Shown here piece by piece: positions 1-10,911 of a stretch of DNA of 64,000 bases (positions within the stretch are counted from its first letter, which is position 1; each line of letters begins with the position of its first letter). The position numbers and the translations under genes were made by a program. The notes below the pieces were generated by a model. It was not told where the DNA came from. It did not search any database and saw only the letters and a list, made by a program, of their open reading frames with translations. Source of the DNA: Lentinus brumalis (lineage: Eukaryota > Basidiomycota > Agaricomycetes > Polyporales > Polyporaceae); the NCBI GenBank assembly GCA_001792895.1, contig MARA01000049.1, forward strand, positions 124,001 to 188,000. The letters are read 5' to 3'.

Positions 1-175
1 GCCGCCTTTGGTCAGTATGTAGCCTCCAGTCTGCCTGCCACTCGTCACGATGCATCATATCGACGCGGCTCTGTGCGAGCGGCTTCCCACGTGGTACCCT
101 AGGACACGGCCAGTCAGGCTGTACAGACCGCACACATAGCGGCACCCTCCTTCCGCTCACCATCAAGTCGGATTC

Positions 176-2234
176 ATGTGGCTCCTCAGCACCTCCCGTG
201 CTGAGCTCAAGTACTTCGTCTCGCCGGAGAGCGTCGGCGGCTACGCCATCCTCTCCCACGTCTGGAACGAGGCGGAGCAGTCGCACCAGGACATCCAGGC
301 GCTACGCACACTCTGCGCACAGACAGGCCAGAATCCCGCGACCTCGCAAGCGACAAGATCAGACACTGCTGCGAGCTCGCGGAGAGGCATGGGTACCTCT
401 GGGTCTGGATCGATACCTGCTGCATCGACAAGACGAGCAGCGCGGAGCTCTCCGAGGCCATCAACTCCATGTTCCGCTACTACGCCCTCGCCGACGTCTG
501 CTACGCGTACCTCGAGGACGTCCCGAGCAGCGCATCGGTGCGTGGAGGCCTCCGGCTCCGGCCCTGTGCAGACCGCGACCCGTTCGTGCGCAGCCGCTGG
601 CACTCGCGTGGGTGGACGCTGCAGGAGCTCCTCGCGCCGCGCCTGCTGCTGTTCGTGTCGCGCTCGTGGGACGTCCTAGGATCAAAATCAGATAAAGCAG
701 ATGTCCTCGAGCGCAGGAGCGGCATCCCCGCGGCGGTGCTGCGGTTTGAGCAGCAGATCACAGACGTCAGCATCGCGCAGCGCATGGCGTGGGCCGCGGC
801 AAGGAGGACGACGCGTGCGGAGGACGAGGCGTACTGTCTCATGGGCATCTTCGGGGTCAACATTCCCATTGTGTACGGCGAGGGCAGGGCAGCGTTCCAG
901 AGGCTGCAGGAGGAGATCCTGAGGAGACACGCGGACACGACGCTGTTCGCGTGGGGGCGCTCTGTGGACCTGGTACAGTTGACTGAACGAGCTGGTGCCG
1001 CTGTTACAAGGCGGGCCCATGAGCATGTCGAGGGCTCGTCCTTGTTTGCAACGTCGCCCACTGCTTTCGCAGGCTCCCGCAACATTATCTACGCTCCTCT
1101 GGGGTGTCCGGCGGAAACGTCGGTGAGTTCGAGTTTGCACTCATCCTGAGGCAACGAGCTTGACGATGGTCCTCTCTCTAGTCAGGGGAAAGTATGGGCG
1201 GTGTCCCGACGTTCTCTGTTACACCCCATGGGGTGCAGGCTCGGATACGTGTCATAGAGTGCGATGGTGTCACCGTCGCGGACCTATCGTGGAGAGTCGC
1301 AGGCCGCTCCCGGTCACTGGCCCATGAGGACACGGTCCCTCTCAGTCTGGTTCTGACACCTTGTCCCCTTTCGGCTGATCTCGCCAGACCGCTGTACGAC
1401 GTCGGTGCCGGGTATGTGTCCGGGCCGTATGCCAGACTCGTTCGACTTCCACTGCCTGCCTGTGGGCAGCAAGGTAGCGTCCCGGGCGAGGGGCGTGAAG
1501 AGTCCGACAATGAGCCCGCGCACGGGACGTGGCGGGACGTCTATCTTGCCAACCGACCGACGTTGGGGCCTGGTGACGGAAGGTCGCCTGTGAATACCGA
1601 CTCGGAGCGCGTGGCTCTCCCGGTGGACAGCGGCTTCAACTCCCCTTTCCGGTTCCGCCAACTGCAGGGACGTGCACTAGATATCAGCCCCGAGAATGTC
1701 ATCCTATGCTCCGTGAGCGAGCTGCCGCGCCCGTGGACGGGGATCACACCGATGGTCCTCAGGTTTAGGGCAACGCAATGGCCGTACTACACCTTTGACG
1801 TCATCCTCGGGCGATGCACCGTGCCCAGTGCTCACTCTCCACCCCACGCTCCAGGAGAAGAAGAAGGAGACGGAGACGGCGGAGGGGAAACTGGTGGACT
1901 GGGATTCAAGTCGGCTTCGAGATTGGGTCCGCACTGGGCCACGGTGCGGTTCCTCCGTGGTCGCTACCCCTCGGATGGCCACTGGCCGGCGCTGACCAGT
2001 ATGTCTCATCAACACGACTGCTCCCAGGACCACATATGCGACTGGCCCGGAGGCGTGAAAACCTTCGACTCCGTCGCAGAGGAGGCTTCCTACCAGGTCT
2101 TCTTTTATCCTCGTCCCCTCATCCTCTATCGCCGCAGCGTCTCGCTCTCATTCAGTCCCTGCCCACTCAACCCAGCCAATGCCTATCTCGTAGACCTTGG
2201 TAGCGTCGGCGGCGATATAGTCGGCGACATCTAA
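176..2234 (+). CDS. HET-domain (heterokaryon incompatibility) protein, frameshifted
   Basis: HET-domain proteins act in fungal non-self recognition and cell death. The start MWLLSTSRAELKYF followed by GYAILSHVW is the usual opening of basidiomycete HET proteins. After the break the HET core continues with WTLQELLAPR, then RRTTRAEDEAYCLMGIFGVN and YGEGRAAFQRLQEEI. A phase-0 intron fits at 1123-1181 (GTGAGT..TAG), and the second exon runs to the stop at 2232-2234. The reading frame is lost at about 335-337, where CCC stands in place of the CCCC seen at the same point in the second copy near 50.7 kb. With that one base allowed for, the two exons give about 666 codons with no other stop. The part after the HET domain is of unknown function. 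The break is either a true null allele or a homopolymer sequencing error. Confidence 0.82.
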
Positions 2235-3325
2235 GCCAGCAAGGCGACGTGGGCAACAGCTCCAGAACGCAGAACACAGCTGCCTTTCATAAATGTAATT
2301 CCTGCCAAAGGCTCGCACCCTTGCCCGTTGTGGCGCATGCAGACGGATGGACGAGTGGATGGTCGCTTTGGAGTTTCGATGCCGGGATGATCCGTCCTGG
2401 TCGTGAGCGGTAGCATGCCCGCACCGTATTGAGACATCGCCCGGGAGGGCCGAGGTCGGTAGACACACAGTCTGTGTCTGTGATTCGAGTCTGCAACTTT
2501 GATGCGGCGACAACTGAGTTCCATTGACCGACTGCGCAGAAGCGACATTACATGCTCACGGAGCACGTACAGTGTATAGCAGTCTGTACTAGTACTGCTA
2601 CTATATTACACTGACCCGGAGGAACGCGGATGTCCGACTGAAGCAACCGGGTGCGACACTTAGACCTAAGGGCCCGTCGTCGGACGTTCCAAACCCGTAT
2701 AGGTATATGTACCATCCGCATGCATCAAAATGCTGGAACCAGACCGTTCGATAGTGAGCACAGATAACGAAGGAGGACAAGAGATAACGAACTCAACTTC
2801 GAATGCTCGGTTGCCCCTCGCAACTGCTCCAGAACACAGAGCGCGAATGTCTTGATGAGCCCCACGCTACGGCGCATCTTGAGGGCGTACTACGTCCGAG
2901 AACCGCATGCCGCGTGGATATTCGCCGGATATATTGCATGCAGTCGGAGCTCGTGCAAGCAGCACAGCTGGTAGGCAAACGTACAAGTCGACTGCAGAGA
3001 CATGATGGCAAGCAGCTCGAGTGCGAGGTGACGTCGGTCCAGGGACAACTACGCGTGACGTCACCGACGCGGCCAAAATGGGCACCATAGACGCCCATTG
3101 TGAGGGCATGGAAGACGTCACTGGTCTTATCCAGCCAATGGCGACGCGCCGAAAATGTTGGGGAGTTGACGTGCGAACGCTGGCCCGAACGCAGCTGGAG
3201 AATAGAAGACGGTCCGCACACGGAGGGCGAGGTCTGCTCTCGCCCCGCTATCGCCCTCGCCCTCCCCTTCCCTCCCGACCACGACGTCCACGTCCTCTCT
3301 CCCGCTCTACCGCAGGTTGCTCAGG
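2235..3325. other. intergenic, no supported gene
   Basis: It holds the 3' flank of the HET gene and the upstream region of the cupredoxin gene. The open frames on both strands have no recognisable protein character. The last 100 bases before the cupredoxin start are pyrimidine-rich (CTCGCCCTC-type tracts), as is common in fungal promoters. Confidence 0.5.
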
Positions 3326-5001
3326 ATGCGCTCCGTTCTCTCCGCCGTTCTCGCCGTATGTCTTCCCTGCTCCCCAGTCGCGTCTCATGGTCTGCTCACG
3401 CGCGTCGTTTGAATTGCGAACAGCTCGCCGTGTTCTCTGCCGCGTCTGCGAAGCAGATCGTCATCACCGTCGGCGGTAACACGACGACGAACACCTCGGC
3501 CGTCTTCCAGCCCGCGCAGATCACCAATGCGACGATCGGCGACACACTCTTCTTCAACTGTGAGTGCCTCGTCCTTGTTCTCTTCTCGTCGGGAGCGAGG
3601 AAGCGCGGTAATTTGTGAGGTGGCAAATTTCTACGTTCCCCGGGCGCAGGACCGGCCGTCGGGGTGACCAAACCCCGTCGACCGTGCGGAGAGCTGAGTC
3701 TCGGCCCCGTCCAGCGGAGCATATATGCGCCGCGTGAGGCTCAGCGAGCCGGCGTGCTGGCCCGCTCGCCACGAATGTGCCTCTTGGTTCAATTCGTGAG
3801 GGCGGCGGAAGAATAGTGGCTTGTAGCACGCGTTCGCCGTCTTGCGGCCGCTGGAATGCGTGCAGCGCGTTCCGAGCGCGCAGGTGCCCGGTTGACCAGA
3901 GCGGGTATTCTGGGGCGGATATTCTGGGGCGTGTCTTGCGAACCGGGCTGCGCAATGAGGAAATAGAACGTCGAGCCGCGCACGACCTTTTGGTCAGACA
4001 AGTTGCTGTTACTGGCGCCGGAGGGCACCTGGCACGCGACCAATGTGCGTGTTCGATTACTGCCGTCGTACGTTGTGTTGGATGAACTCCATACAGTTCT
4101 GGGTCAAGGGCTGCTGTCCGCCCGTCATGAAATTGGTACACCTGGTCTGTGGTTGCGCAATTTACAGTAGCGTGCCGAGTGCCCGTCATGCGAGTCTCTC
4201 CTCCATGAACGGTTTCTGGCTGGAGATTGCGGCACCGCGCTGTACGATGTCTTTCGCATGTGTGTTATACTATGCTGCTTTTTGTGGACCCAGAATACGC
4301 CTGTTCCATGCCGCTAATCACGAGATGGGCACATGGAGTCGGCGACCACCGCGCATATATTCATCTCGATGACTCTCTGTGCGAGAACGACCCGCATATA
4401 GTCTCTCGAATCCCTTCGCCGCCCCCGCTGAGGCATACGCACGAACATGCACTAACCAACCCCTCTCCCCGCGCAGTCACGCAGGGCAACCACACCGCGA
4501 CGCAGAGCACGTTCGCGGGCCCGTGCATCCCCGCGCACGAGACGAACTCGACGATCAACGGGTTCGACTCCGGGTTCCGGGACACCGTGAACGGGACGGC
4601 GATCACGAACCTCGTCGTGCCCGTCACGGACAACAACACGATCTGGTTCTTCGACGCGAACACGTGCGCGGAGGGCGGCGTCGGGGGCGTTAACATCAAC
4701 GATAGCAGCACGGAGACGTTGGATGGGTTCCGGGTGAGTGTCGCTCTGCTCGTCGTCGCGTATGCTGTATGCGTGCATCCGCTGACACGTTGGCCCGCAG
4801 CGGAACGCGATCCGCCTGAACGGCACGACGTCCACGACGTCCGCGTCCGGCTCGGGCTCTGGCTCGGGGACGCACACCGCGACCTCCTCCCGCACGTCGT
4901 CCACCGCGTCGGGCAACACGTCGAACAACGGCGCGGAGCGCTCCGTCGTCCTCGGCCTGGGCGCGGCCGTCCCGATGGTCCTCGCCGCGCTGCTCCTCTA
5001 G
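3326..5001 (+). CDS. serine-rich GPI-anchored cupredoxin-like secreted protein
   Basis: Four exons fit in phase: 3326-3355, 3424-3559, 4477-4733 and 4801-5001, giving 207 residues. Exons 1 and 2 together make a clean signal peptide (MRSVLSAVLALAVFSAASA) followed by KQIVITVGGN, the start of a fungal cupredoxin-like domain. Exon 3 has GNHTATQSTFAGPC, GFDSGF and IWFFDANTCAEGG, typical of the extracellular serine-rich protein family of agaricomycetes. The last exon is a Ser/Thr/Gly-rich linker and a hydrophobic tail ending in VPMVLAALLL, a GPI-anchor signal. In the usual copper-binding relatives the WFY/F motif is followed by Cys; here it is Asp, so copper binding is doubtful. The product is probably cell-wall bound. 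Two degraded copies lie at 29/41 kb and 46 kb. It is the only complete copy in the window. Confidence 0.85.
3560..4476 (+). other. unusually long intron 2 of the cupredoxin gene (917 nt)
   Basis: Donor GTGAGT at 3560 and acceptor CAG at 4474-4476 are set by exon phase: codon TTC is split 1+2. All other introns solved in the window are about 50-100 nt. The middle part, roughly 3610-4330, has no match that I can see elsewhere in the window and may be inserted DNA. I found no convincing target-site duplication or terminal inverted repeat. The last about 130 nt is intron sequence shared with the two degraded copies. Confidence 0.6.
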
Positions 5002-5991
5002 GCTCGCCGCTCGAGGGTCGAGGTTCGGGGTTCGGGTGCCAGTGGGGTAAAAGCGCGGTGCTTCGCGGCGTCGCGCGTGCCGTGCTTGGTGCGGACAGAG
5101 ACTTGTAGATTGCTTGCACATTGTGAGTCTTGCGATGACTCGGACACTTCCCGTCGACTCGGACTGTGACTGCACGTTGCCAGCGCTGCTGCGTAGACGC
5201 CTCTTGGGTGTCCGTGCTATACCCTCCTTTCCGACCCTTTCCCCGCTTCTCTTTTCATGCGCGCTCTCCAGACCATGCTTTTTGGTTACATGCCCGTAGA
5301 GTGCCTCCGATCTCTCCCAGAGCCTGTCTCCTCTGGGCTTTGTGTTAGGACTCGTCCATTACTACCTACCTACCCACCTACCCACCGTCGCTCATGATTG
5401 TCTATTGACATATGTACGTACCTGTTGTGCTCCGTCTGTACTCTTTTTGTTTGCTTTTTGTTTGTTGTAGTTCCCAGTGCTGTATCTTCTTGCTGTAATG
5501 CGATGAGTGCTATCATACTTGGTCGTCGACGTTGCTTTTGTCTGACAGTGACAGCTGGCGCTAGAGCCCCGGGTGCCTGCGAGTGAAAGATAGACCTTGA
5601 TCGTCCGGGGTGCGATGGATACTAAGTGACAGAGAGGGATGTAGCTACCATGGTGATGGTTGTTGGTGTGAGGAGGGTCGGTGGGGGTAAGTGTGAAGCG
5701 TGACGAGGGACCAGATGCTTGTAGCAGTACTGGGACTACAAAGGCTTAGTTTCCGTTCACCGCAAGGTCGCGTGTGATCTGTCGAAAGTAAATATCAGTC
5801 GTATGAGACGTTGAGAGACGCGTCCTGAGCCCATGCTGGACGGTTTCATGTGTGTTGGATCATCGTCTCTGGTACGGCAGCGCTCAAATCGTTCCTTAGA
5901 AATGATACAATTGATATACACAACAAACGCACTGCGTCAATCCTACAAACACAGACATGAATCCATACATACATACATATGCTATCGGTCG
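5002..5991. other. cupredoxin 3' flank and intergenic DNA
   Basis: The first about 190 bases after the stop are repeated after the second cupredoxin copy (to about 42146), so the duplicated segment reached beyond the coding region. The rest shows no supported gene. CTAC-type short repeats occur near 5362-5387. Confidence 0.5.
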
Positions 5992-6950
5992 TCATCGCCT
6001 TGCCGCCAGGCCTCTGCTCTCCAAGTACTCCTCTAATTTCACCTGCATGTCCGCCCTGAGAGAAGCAACGCCATTGCGCAATATCGCCAGATTGGCTTGC
6101 CCATCTGCATGGTCCACGTGGACAGGCACGCTCCACTGAAGGTTTTTGAGGGAGTCCTGCGGGCGCAGGAGAGGCAAGGGCGGAACGTCGACCGGACAAG
6201 CATCTAGCCTGTCTGGACCCGGGTCAACGTCTGCTCGGAGTTCCTCCCTCGCATTCCGCTCGGCCCACTCCTCCATCAGTTGCCGTACTTGTCGCTCTGC
6301 TGCCTGGTCCGCCAGAGTGTTAGGGAGGTTGTAGCGACGGGCCACTGCCCACGTGAAGATCTTGCCCGACCCAGCGATGAGGATCACACCATCCTGAGGG
6401 AGAGGGTAACGGCTGTCCGCCTTGAACATGAGCATAACTTGAAGCTGCACCTCATGAGCGGCGCGCTCGAGCCGCTCCTGGAGCTCGATGTATCCAGCCT
6501 GCGTCCTGGGATAACCATCGGAGTATGCCTCCCTGCGCGAAATGGCTCGCTTGAGCTCGATGACGAGGAACGTGTACCGGTGGATGTTGTCGGCGTGCAT
6601 CTCAGGGACGAACGGATGGAGCATATGGTCCCTGATGCACAGGTCTGGCTTCAAAGTACTCCCGGACGTCAGGTGCATCGTCTCCGCCAGTTCATTGCCA
6701 AGACTGCCGGGATTGCGACGAGGGTCGGGGAAGGTCCAGAACACAGCCTCTTCTTGCACGACGCATGAGGAGATGTCTCCGATGAGGGCGTACGCGATCT
6801 GATGCCAAACGGACTTCCAGTACCATTCGAGGTTGTGGGGGTTGTTCGTCAGAGTTTGGGCATCCGCGGCAGCGTAAGGTAACGCTGGTATATCAACTTA
6901 TCTGTCCAGAAGGTGTGCTGAAGAAGGGCGTCAGTGATGTGGCCTTCCGA
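5992..6950 (-). CDS. hypothetical protein with PD-(D/E)XK nuclease-like motif, 5' end unresolved
   Basis: A long reverse frame ends with TGA at 5992-5994 and can be followed upstream past 6759 to about 6884 (LPYAAADAQTLTNN, then NLEWYWKSVWHQIAYALIG). About 250 residues downstream contain KPDLCI, then about 27 residues later FLVIELKRA, then a helix with EVQLQVML. This spacing (PD, E-X-K, Q) is that of PD-(D/E)XK nuclease folds, but the assignment is mine from motif spacing only. Upstream of about 6886 another frame reads HTFWTDKLIYQ, which would join smoothly if one base were added; it may be a frameshift or an intron I could not place. The true start is not resolved. The C-terminal half is charged and helical with no recognised domain. 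Confidence 0.5.
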
Positions 6951-7593
6951 CGATTAGTGTCGTGATGCGTACATTCCACTCGACCTCATCTACTGCAACC
7001 ACCAAACGGGTGCACATGTACGGGGTGTCAGATCGGGATTGAGATGCCTGCGTGGTTTGAGTGTAAGCTAAGCAATTCAACGTCCGTAGAGAAACTCCCT
7101 CGTACAATCAGCGGTGCGGGCAGGTTTAATATGTGATCGGCTTCCGGTGTCAGGGCAGCGGCCATGAACTGGAACATCGGTGGTTTAACTCCTGACTGAC
7201 CGAGTGCGCTCGTAAATATATGCTTACCATCGTCCTGGAGTACTGGCCGATGGAGACAGTCGTCTCGAAGCCGCGAGTTCGTCCCCTTGCGTCACCAGCC
7301 ATGATGAGTGGTCGGCGAGTAGGTTCAAGTTCCTTGAACAGATGATGTCGATTCGGTTGATCGTAGCACCGACGCAAGGGAGAGAGAGAGCTGATACGGC
7401 GCAAATGCCTCCCGTATGCAGATGAGTTCTTTGGCCTGTTGAAGGTGGGGGGAGGAAGGACGGATCGGATGGCCCACAACCAGCTGCAGCTCGAGTTAAG
7501 TATGTGGGACGGCATTCGCCGACATCACCGCGCGCCACACGTGTAAGGCGCTTAGGTGGTTGAACAAGAGAACACCTGCGTTGTGGTGCATCG

Positions 7594-7618
7594 TCCGGCG
7601 GAGTCCGGCGGAGTCCAC
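7594..7618. repeat. short GTCCGGCGGA tandem repeat
   Basis: The 10-mer GTCCGGCGGA occurs twice in tandem with partial flanks. The same 10-mer is repeated four times at 27981-28020. Confidence 0.7.
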
Positions 7619-7700
7619 GGACAGGCGCTTGGTTCAGTGGCGTGTGCTCCCCTCCTCCTCTCACGTCCGCGTGTGCTCGTCCTCCGCCTTGCTCGAACGA

Positions 7701-7862
7701 CATCTTGGCGCGTTGTGAACACCTCTCCATGCCGTAGACAATCACTTTTGAACACACGGGCAACCAGTGAACACACCGCGCCATCTTGGCGCGTCCTGAA
7801 CACCTCTCCATGCCGTACACAATCACGTTTGAACACACCGCGCCCGGAATATCTGCCACCTG
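7701..7862. repeat. 81-bp tandem duplication
   Basis: CATCTTGGCGCGT begins at 7701 and again at 7782. Both copies continue through GAACACCTCTCCATGCCGTA and an ACAATCAC block with a few substitutions. Confidence 0.75.
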
Positions 7863-8020
7863 ACACCATCATCACTCGTAGATAAACGGGCCACCGGTGA
7901 GTGCATTAATGTCATATTGTCCGTTGTCGTTGCGATTGTCCAGGGCTGGCACCACTATCACGGCGGGTCCGTTGCATTCACCAGCGGCCCTTCTTCTGAC
8001 AGGTCAACGGGTCCATTCGG

Positions 8021-8178
8021 CAGTTGGGTGTCGGTTCAGCGGTTGGGTGTCGGTTCAGCGGTTGGGTGTCAGTTCAGCGGTTGGGTGACGGTTCAGCGGT
8101 TGGGTGTCGATTCAGCGGTTGGGTGTCGGTTCGGCGGTTGGGTGTCGGTTCGGCGGTTGGGTGTCGGTTCGGCGGTTG
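8021..8178. repeat. 19-bp minisatellite, 8 copies
   Basis: The unit CGGTTGGGTGTCGGTTCAG is repeated eight times with single-base changes, plus six bases of a ninth. The last three units carry CGG in place of CAG at their end. As 19 is not a multiple of 3, open frames across it cycle through three readings and are not evidence of a gene. Confidence 0.9.
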
Positions 8179-8339
8179 CACGGCCGTAGGAATCTCTTTG
8201 AGGCCACACTTTGGAGTATGAAGCTCTGACCTTGTCATAGTTAGTAGGGCCATATCCATAAGCGAACGACATGTCTATCGTCCGTTGTGTCTTTTCTTGT
8301 CCTCAATCGTCGTGACTCTGCATCTGTTCGACAGTCACC

Positions 8340-10602
8340 ATGCCGTCCGTTTACCAGATGGCAATGCGCCTCGGCCAATACCCCGAGCTCATGGAAGAGT
8401 TGTCCACAGCGCAGCTCACTGCGTTCGTCGAAGTCATCACCCGCTATATCCCTATCATAGAACTCTCTTCGCCGCGTAGTAGCTCCGCCACTGTGCCTCC
8501 TCTCCCACCGGCCATCCGCGATGTGCTTGTGCGACAGGTCGCCCTGCCTCCGAAGCATGTGTACGATCTCTGGACTGCCCTTGGACCGATGCTCCTCGCC
8601 GAGCCACATTTCACCACCCCCCCCTCCGTGATAGATCATGGTCTCTCTCATCGGGCTCCTCAATATAAATTGGGTACGTCCAATATGTCCTTCCCGCTAA
8701 GACATGAGTGTGACCGACTATATGTAGGTGCCGAGGTTATCGCCCCTCCCGTGCGTGCGTGTATCACAGCAGAGTGCCCTGAACGCGGCAAGCCCCTGGG
8801 CGGCCACAAGAAACACTACCTGGCCACCTTGTACACTCGGAAACGCGGCACTCTGCCTGTTCAAGTGTTCTCGTTGTATTGCCGAAGTGCGTCCCTTTGA
8901 CTACGTCTATCGGTCGTAGTCATAACCGCATCGTCAGGCTGTCACACAACCTACCGGCCTGACTATTTCGTCCGGAATGCGAGTGCCCCGGACGCTATGC
9001 GTCAGTACTATGAGGGCCTGCCGACATACCTGGAGGCGAGCGAGTATTCCTTCGTAGAGTCCAGCCTCATATCGCTGTTTCGCAATCAAATGGCCCTTTC
9101 TCAGTGCGTCGTCGCCGATCATACGGTCTTAGTATGTCCTGCTGACATTCCTTCAGTGCATCCGGGGACGTCGTCGCTCGTATCTACAACATGGGTCTGT
9201 CGGACATACTAGAGGCACGGCCCCTCAGTGCCGAAACCGTCTGGCATGCATTCTATCTTCACGCGCTGTTGCTGGATTGCGGGCGACGATCCGAGCTTCT
9301 CCGGTTGCCTCATGCAGGTTTACACGCCGACCGACTGCTGAAGGCCCTCGAAGCTCGCAACATTCGCATGGCAGGCGTGGGGCAGCCTCAATGGGCTCAC
9401 GCCTGTGATGAGTGCGAGAAGCTATACTCGCCCGATCCAGCTGAACCTGGGGCCCCGTGGGGTATGTATCTACACACGTCTATGCGGGCCACGTTACTCA
9501 ACGCATGTATATTGTCAGAACGTCTTTCTGCATGTGTGATGGACGGCGTAACCGTCGGTCATCCTCGGTGCAACTCCACACTGTGTACCAATCGCCTCCG
9601 CTCCCCCGTGATCGTTTCTGCCCGGAGCACGAGCGGTTCGATAAGGTCTGCGCCGTTACGGGATGCTCGTTGTCTTGCGAAGATAACATGCGAACCTGTC
9701 GGACACCGGAGCACCGCCAGTACGAGGAGACCAAGCGCGAGGAAGGGAAGGCATTCTTTCGCCTTCAGAAGCGCATCGACAATCGTCTCGCAGCATCCCT
9801 TCTCCGCGGCCTCTCTGACAACACCGCGCGCGAGGCTGCCGAGGAGGGTGCCGAGGGGCTCCTCGACGCAGACGTGCAAGACGCCCTCGACGAAGAGGTC
9901 GTACCCTCACGTGTGGCCGCCACGAAGGACAAAGGCAAGGGTAAAAAGGCCGGCCCCTCCATGGCGGTCAAGGGTTGCCTCGGTCGCCGCTGGACTCACA
10001 ATGAACAGCTGATGTTCCGTACGTGCGGAATCATCATCTCACGCGCGACCTTCTATGAGTCCGAGGGGATGCATAACGCCCTAGTATGTTTGCCCTGTGA
10101 TTTACTAGCCACATGTCTCACCCGGTCCACTTCGCAGACATTCATCTTGGCCACATTCCCCGAGCACCTGCCTCGGGCGTTGCCGTCCTACCTTTTCTTC
10201 GATAACAACTGCAACCTCCTCAAGCACATCCTCGCCAACAACGAGCACCGCCTGGACGACTGCGGGCTGCCTGTGGATGTTTTCCACGCCCTTCGAAAGC
10301 ACAAGGAGAGCGACGGCTTCTGTGTTATGAATTGCAACCCAGCGAACTTTGCCGAACTCTACTCAGCCATCCTCGGCTGGCTGTTCAACTCGTCTGCTGC
10401 CGAGCAGGGCAACGTATGGTTTGGCAAGTTCATGCCGGTTGTGCGCGAGATGTCGGAGATTCACTACAACTTTTTCCTCGACGAAATGATCCTCATCCAC
10501 AACGAGCACCGCGTCGCTGTTCTCGAGAAAAGGGGGGCTCGCCCGCGCCTTGTGCCCATCGAGGAGCTACGCTTACCACGGCATCCTGTGCAGCGCACTT
10601 AG
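8340..10602 (+). CDS. CxC5/CxC6 cysteine-cluster KDZ-transposase-associated protein, one-base frameshift
   Basis: Six exons join in phase: 8340-8673, 8728-8886, 8938-9103, 9157-9461, 9519-10083 and 10138-10602. The N-terminal third has the CxC5-type cluster (CITAECPERG, then LYCRSCHTTYRPDYF across an exon junction, then YYEGLPTYLEASEY). The next part has the CxC6-type cluster (CVMDGVTVGHPRC, DRFCPEH, CAVTGC, TCRTPEHR). The C-terminal part has FFDNNC, LPVDVFHALRKHKESDGFC, CNPANF, NSSAAEQGNVWFG and YNFFLDEMI, as in proteins linked to the Kyakuja-Dileera-Zisupton transposases. Within exon 5 the frame shifts at the C-run 9603-9607; one more C would restore RLRSPRDRFCPEH and a 664-residue protein. 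No terminal repeats were found around it, so mobility is not shown. It may be a domesticated or stranded transposon gene. Confidence 0.8.
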
Positions 10603-10911
10603 GAGCATGGAAGGAGGTTACACGTACGTACCATGCGTTGGGTGGGGATCGCCTCTTGGTTGTAATCTCTGGTGACGGTAATACGTCCGATATGATTATT
10701 CGATTGCGGCGTACTCCACGCGTGGTCTCTACTAGTGCAGCGCCGCGCAGGACGGCTCGAACCTTGTGTGCGATGTTTCGTGCTGCGTAGGTGACGGTTT
10801 TTTGTATGTCATATACTATACACGCCGCCCCGCAGCCCCCGGCGTTGACAGGTGATGAGCTAATTACATGGGCCACCGTAACAGTACGACTGCTCACGAC
10901 GCCTTCGGACA
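10603..10911. other. intergenic, nothing recognised
   Basis: Short gap between the convergent CxC/KDZ gene and the reverse-strand hypothetical gene. No repeat or gene is supported. Confidence 0.5.

Larger units (their letters stand above)
6951..8020. other. intergenic, repeat-bearing, no supported gene
   Basis: Several reverse frames cross this stretch, but most are produced by repeats and none resembles a known protein. It holds the GTCCGGCGGA repeat and the 81-bp duplication listed separately. Confidence 0.45.

Noticed and set aside
2793..3221. open frames on both strands before the cupredoxin gene
   Set aside because: No domain, no intron-exon logic, and the frames overlap each other; composition explains them.
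3554..4189. reverse-strand gene inside cupredoxin intron 2
   Set aside because: The frame is long, but the protein is Arg/Pro/Ala-biased with no recognisable domain, and neighbouring frames are equally open.
8021..8178. CRISPR-like array
   Set aside because: The units are contiguous without spacers and the window is eukaryotic; it is a minisatellite. The same applies to 26246-26349.
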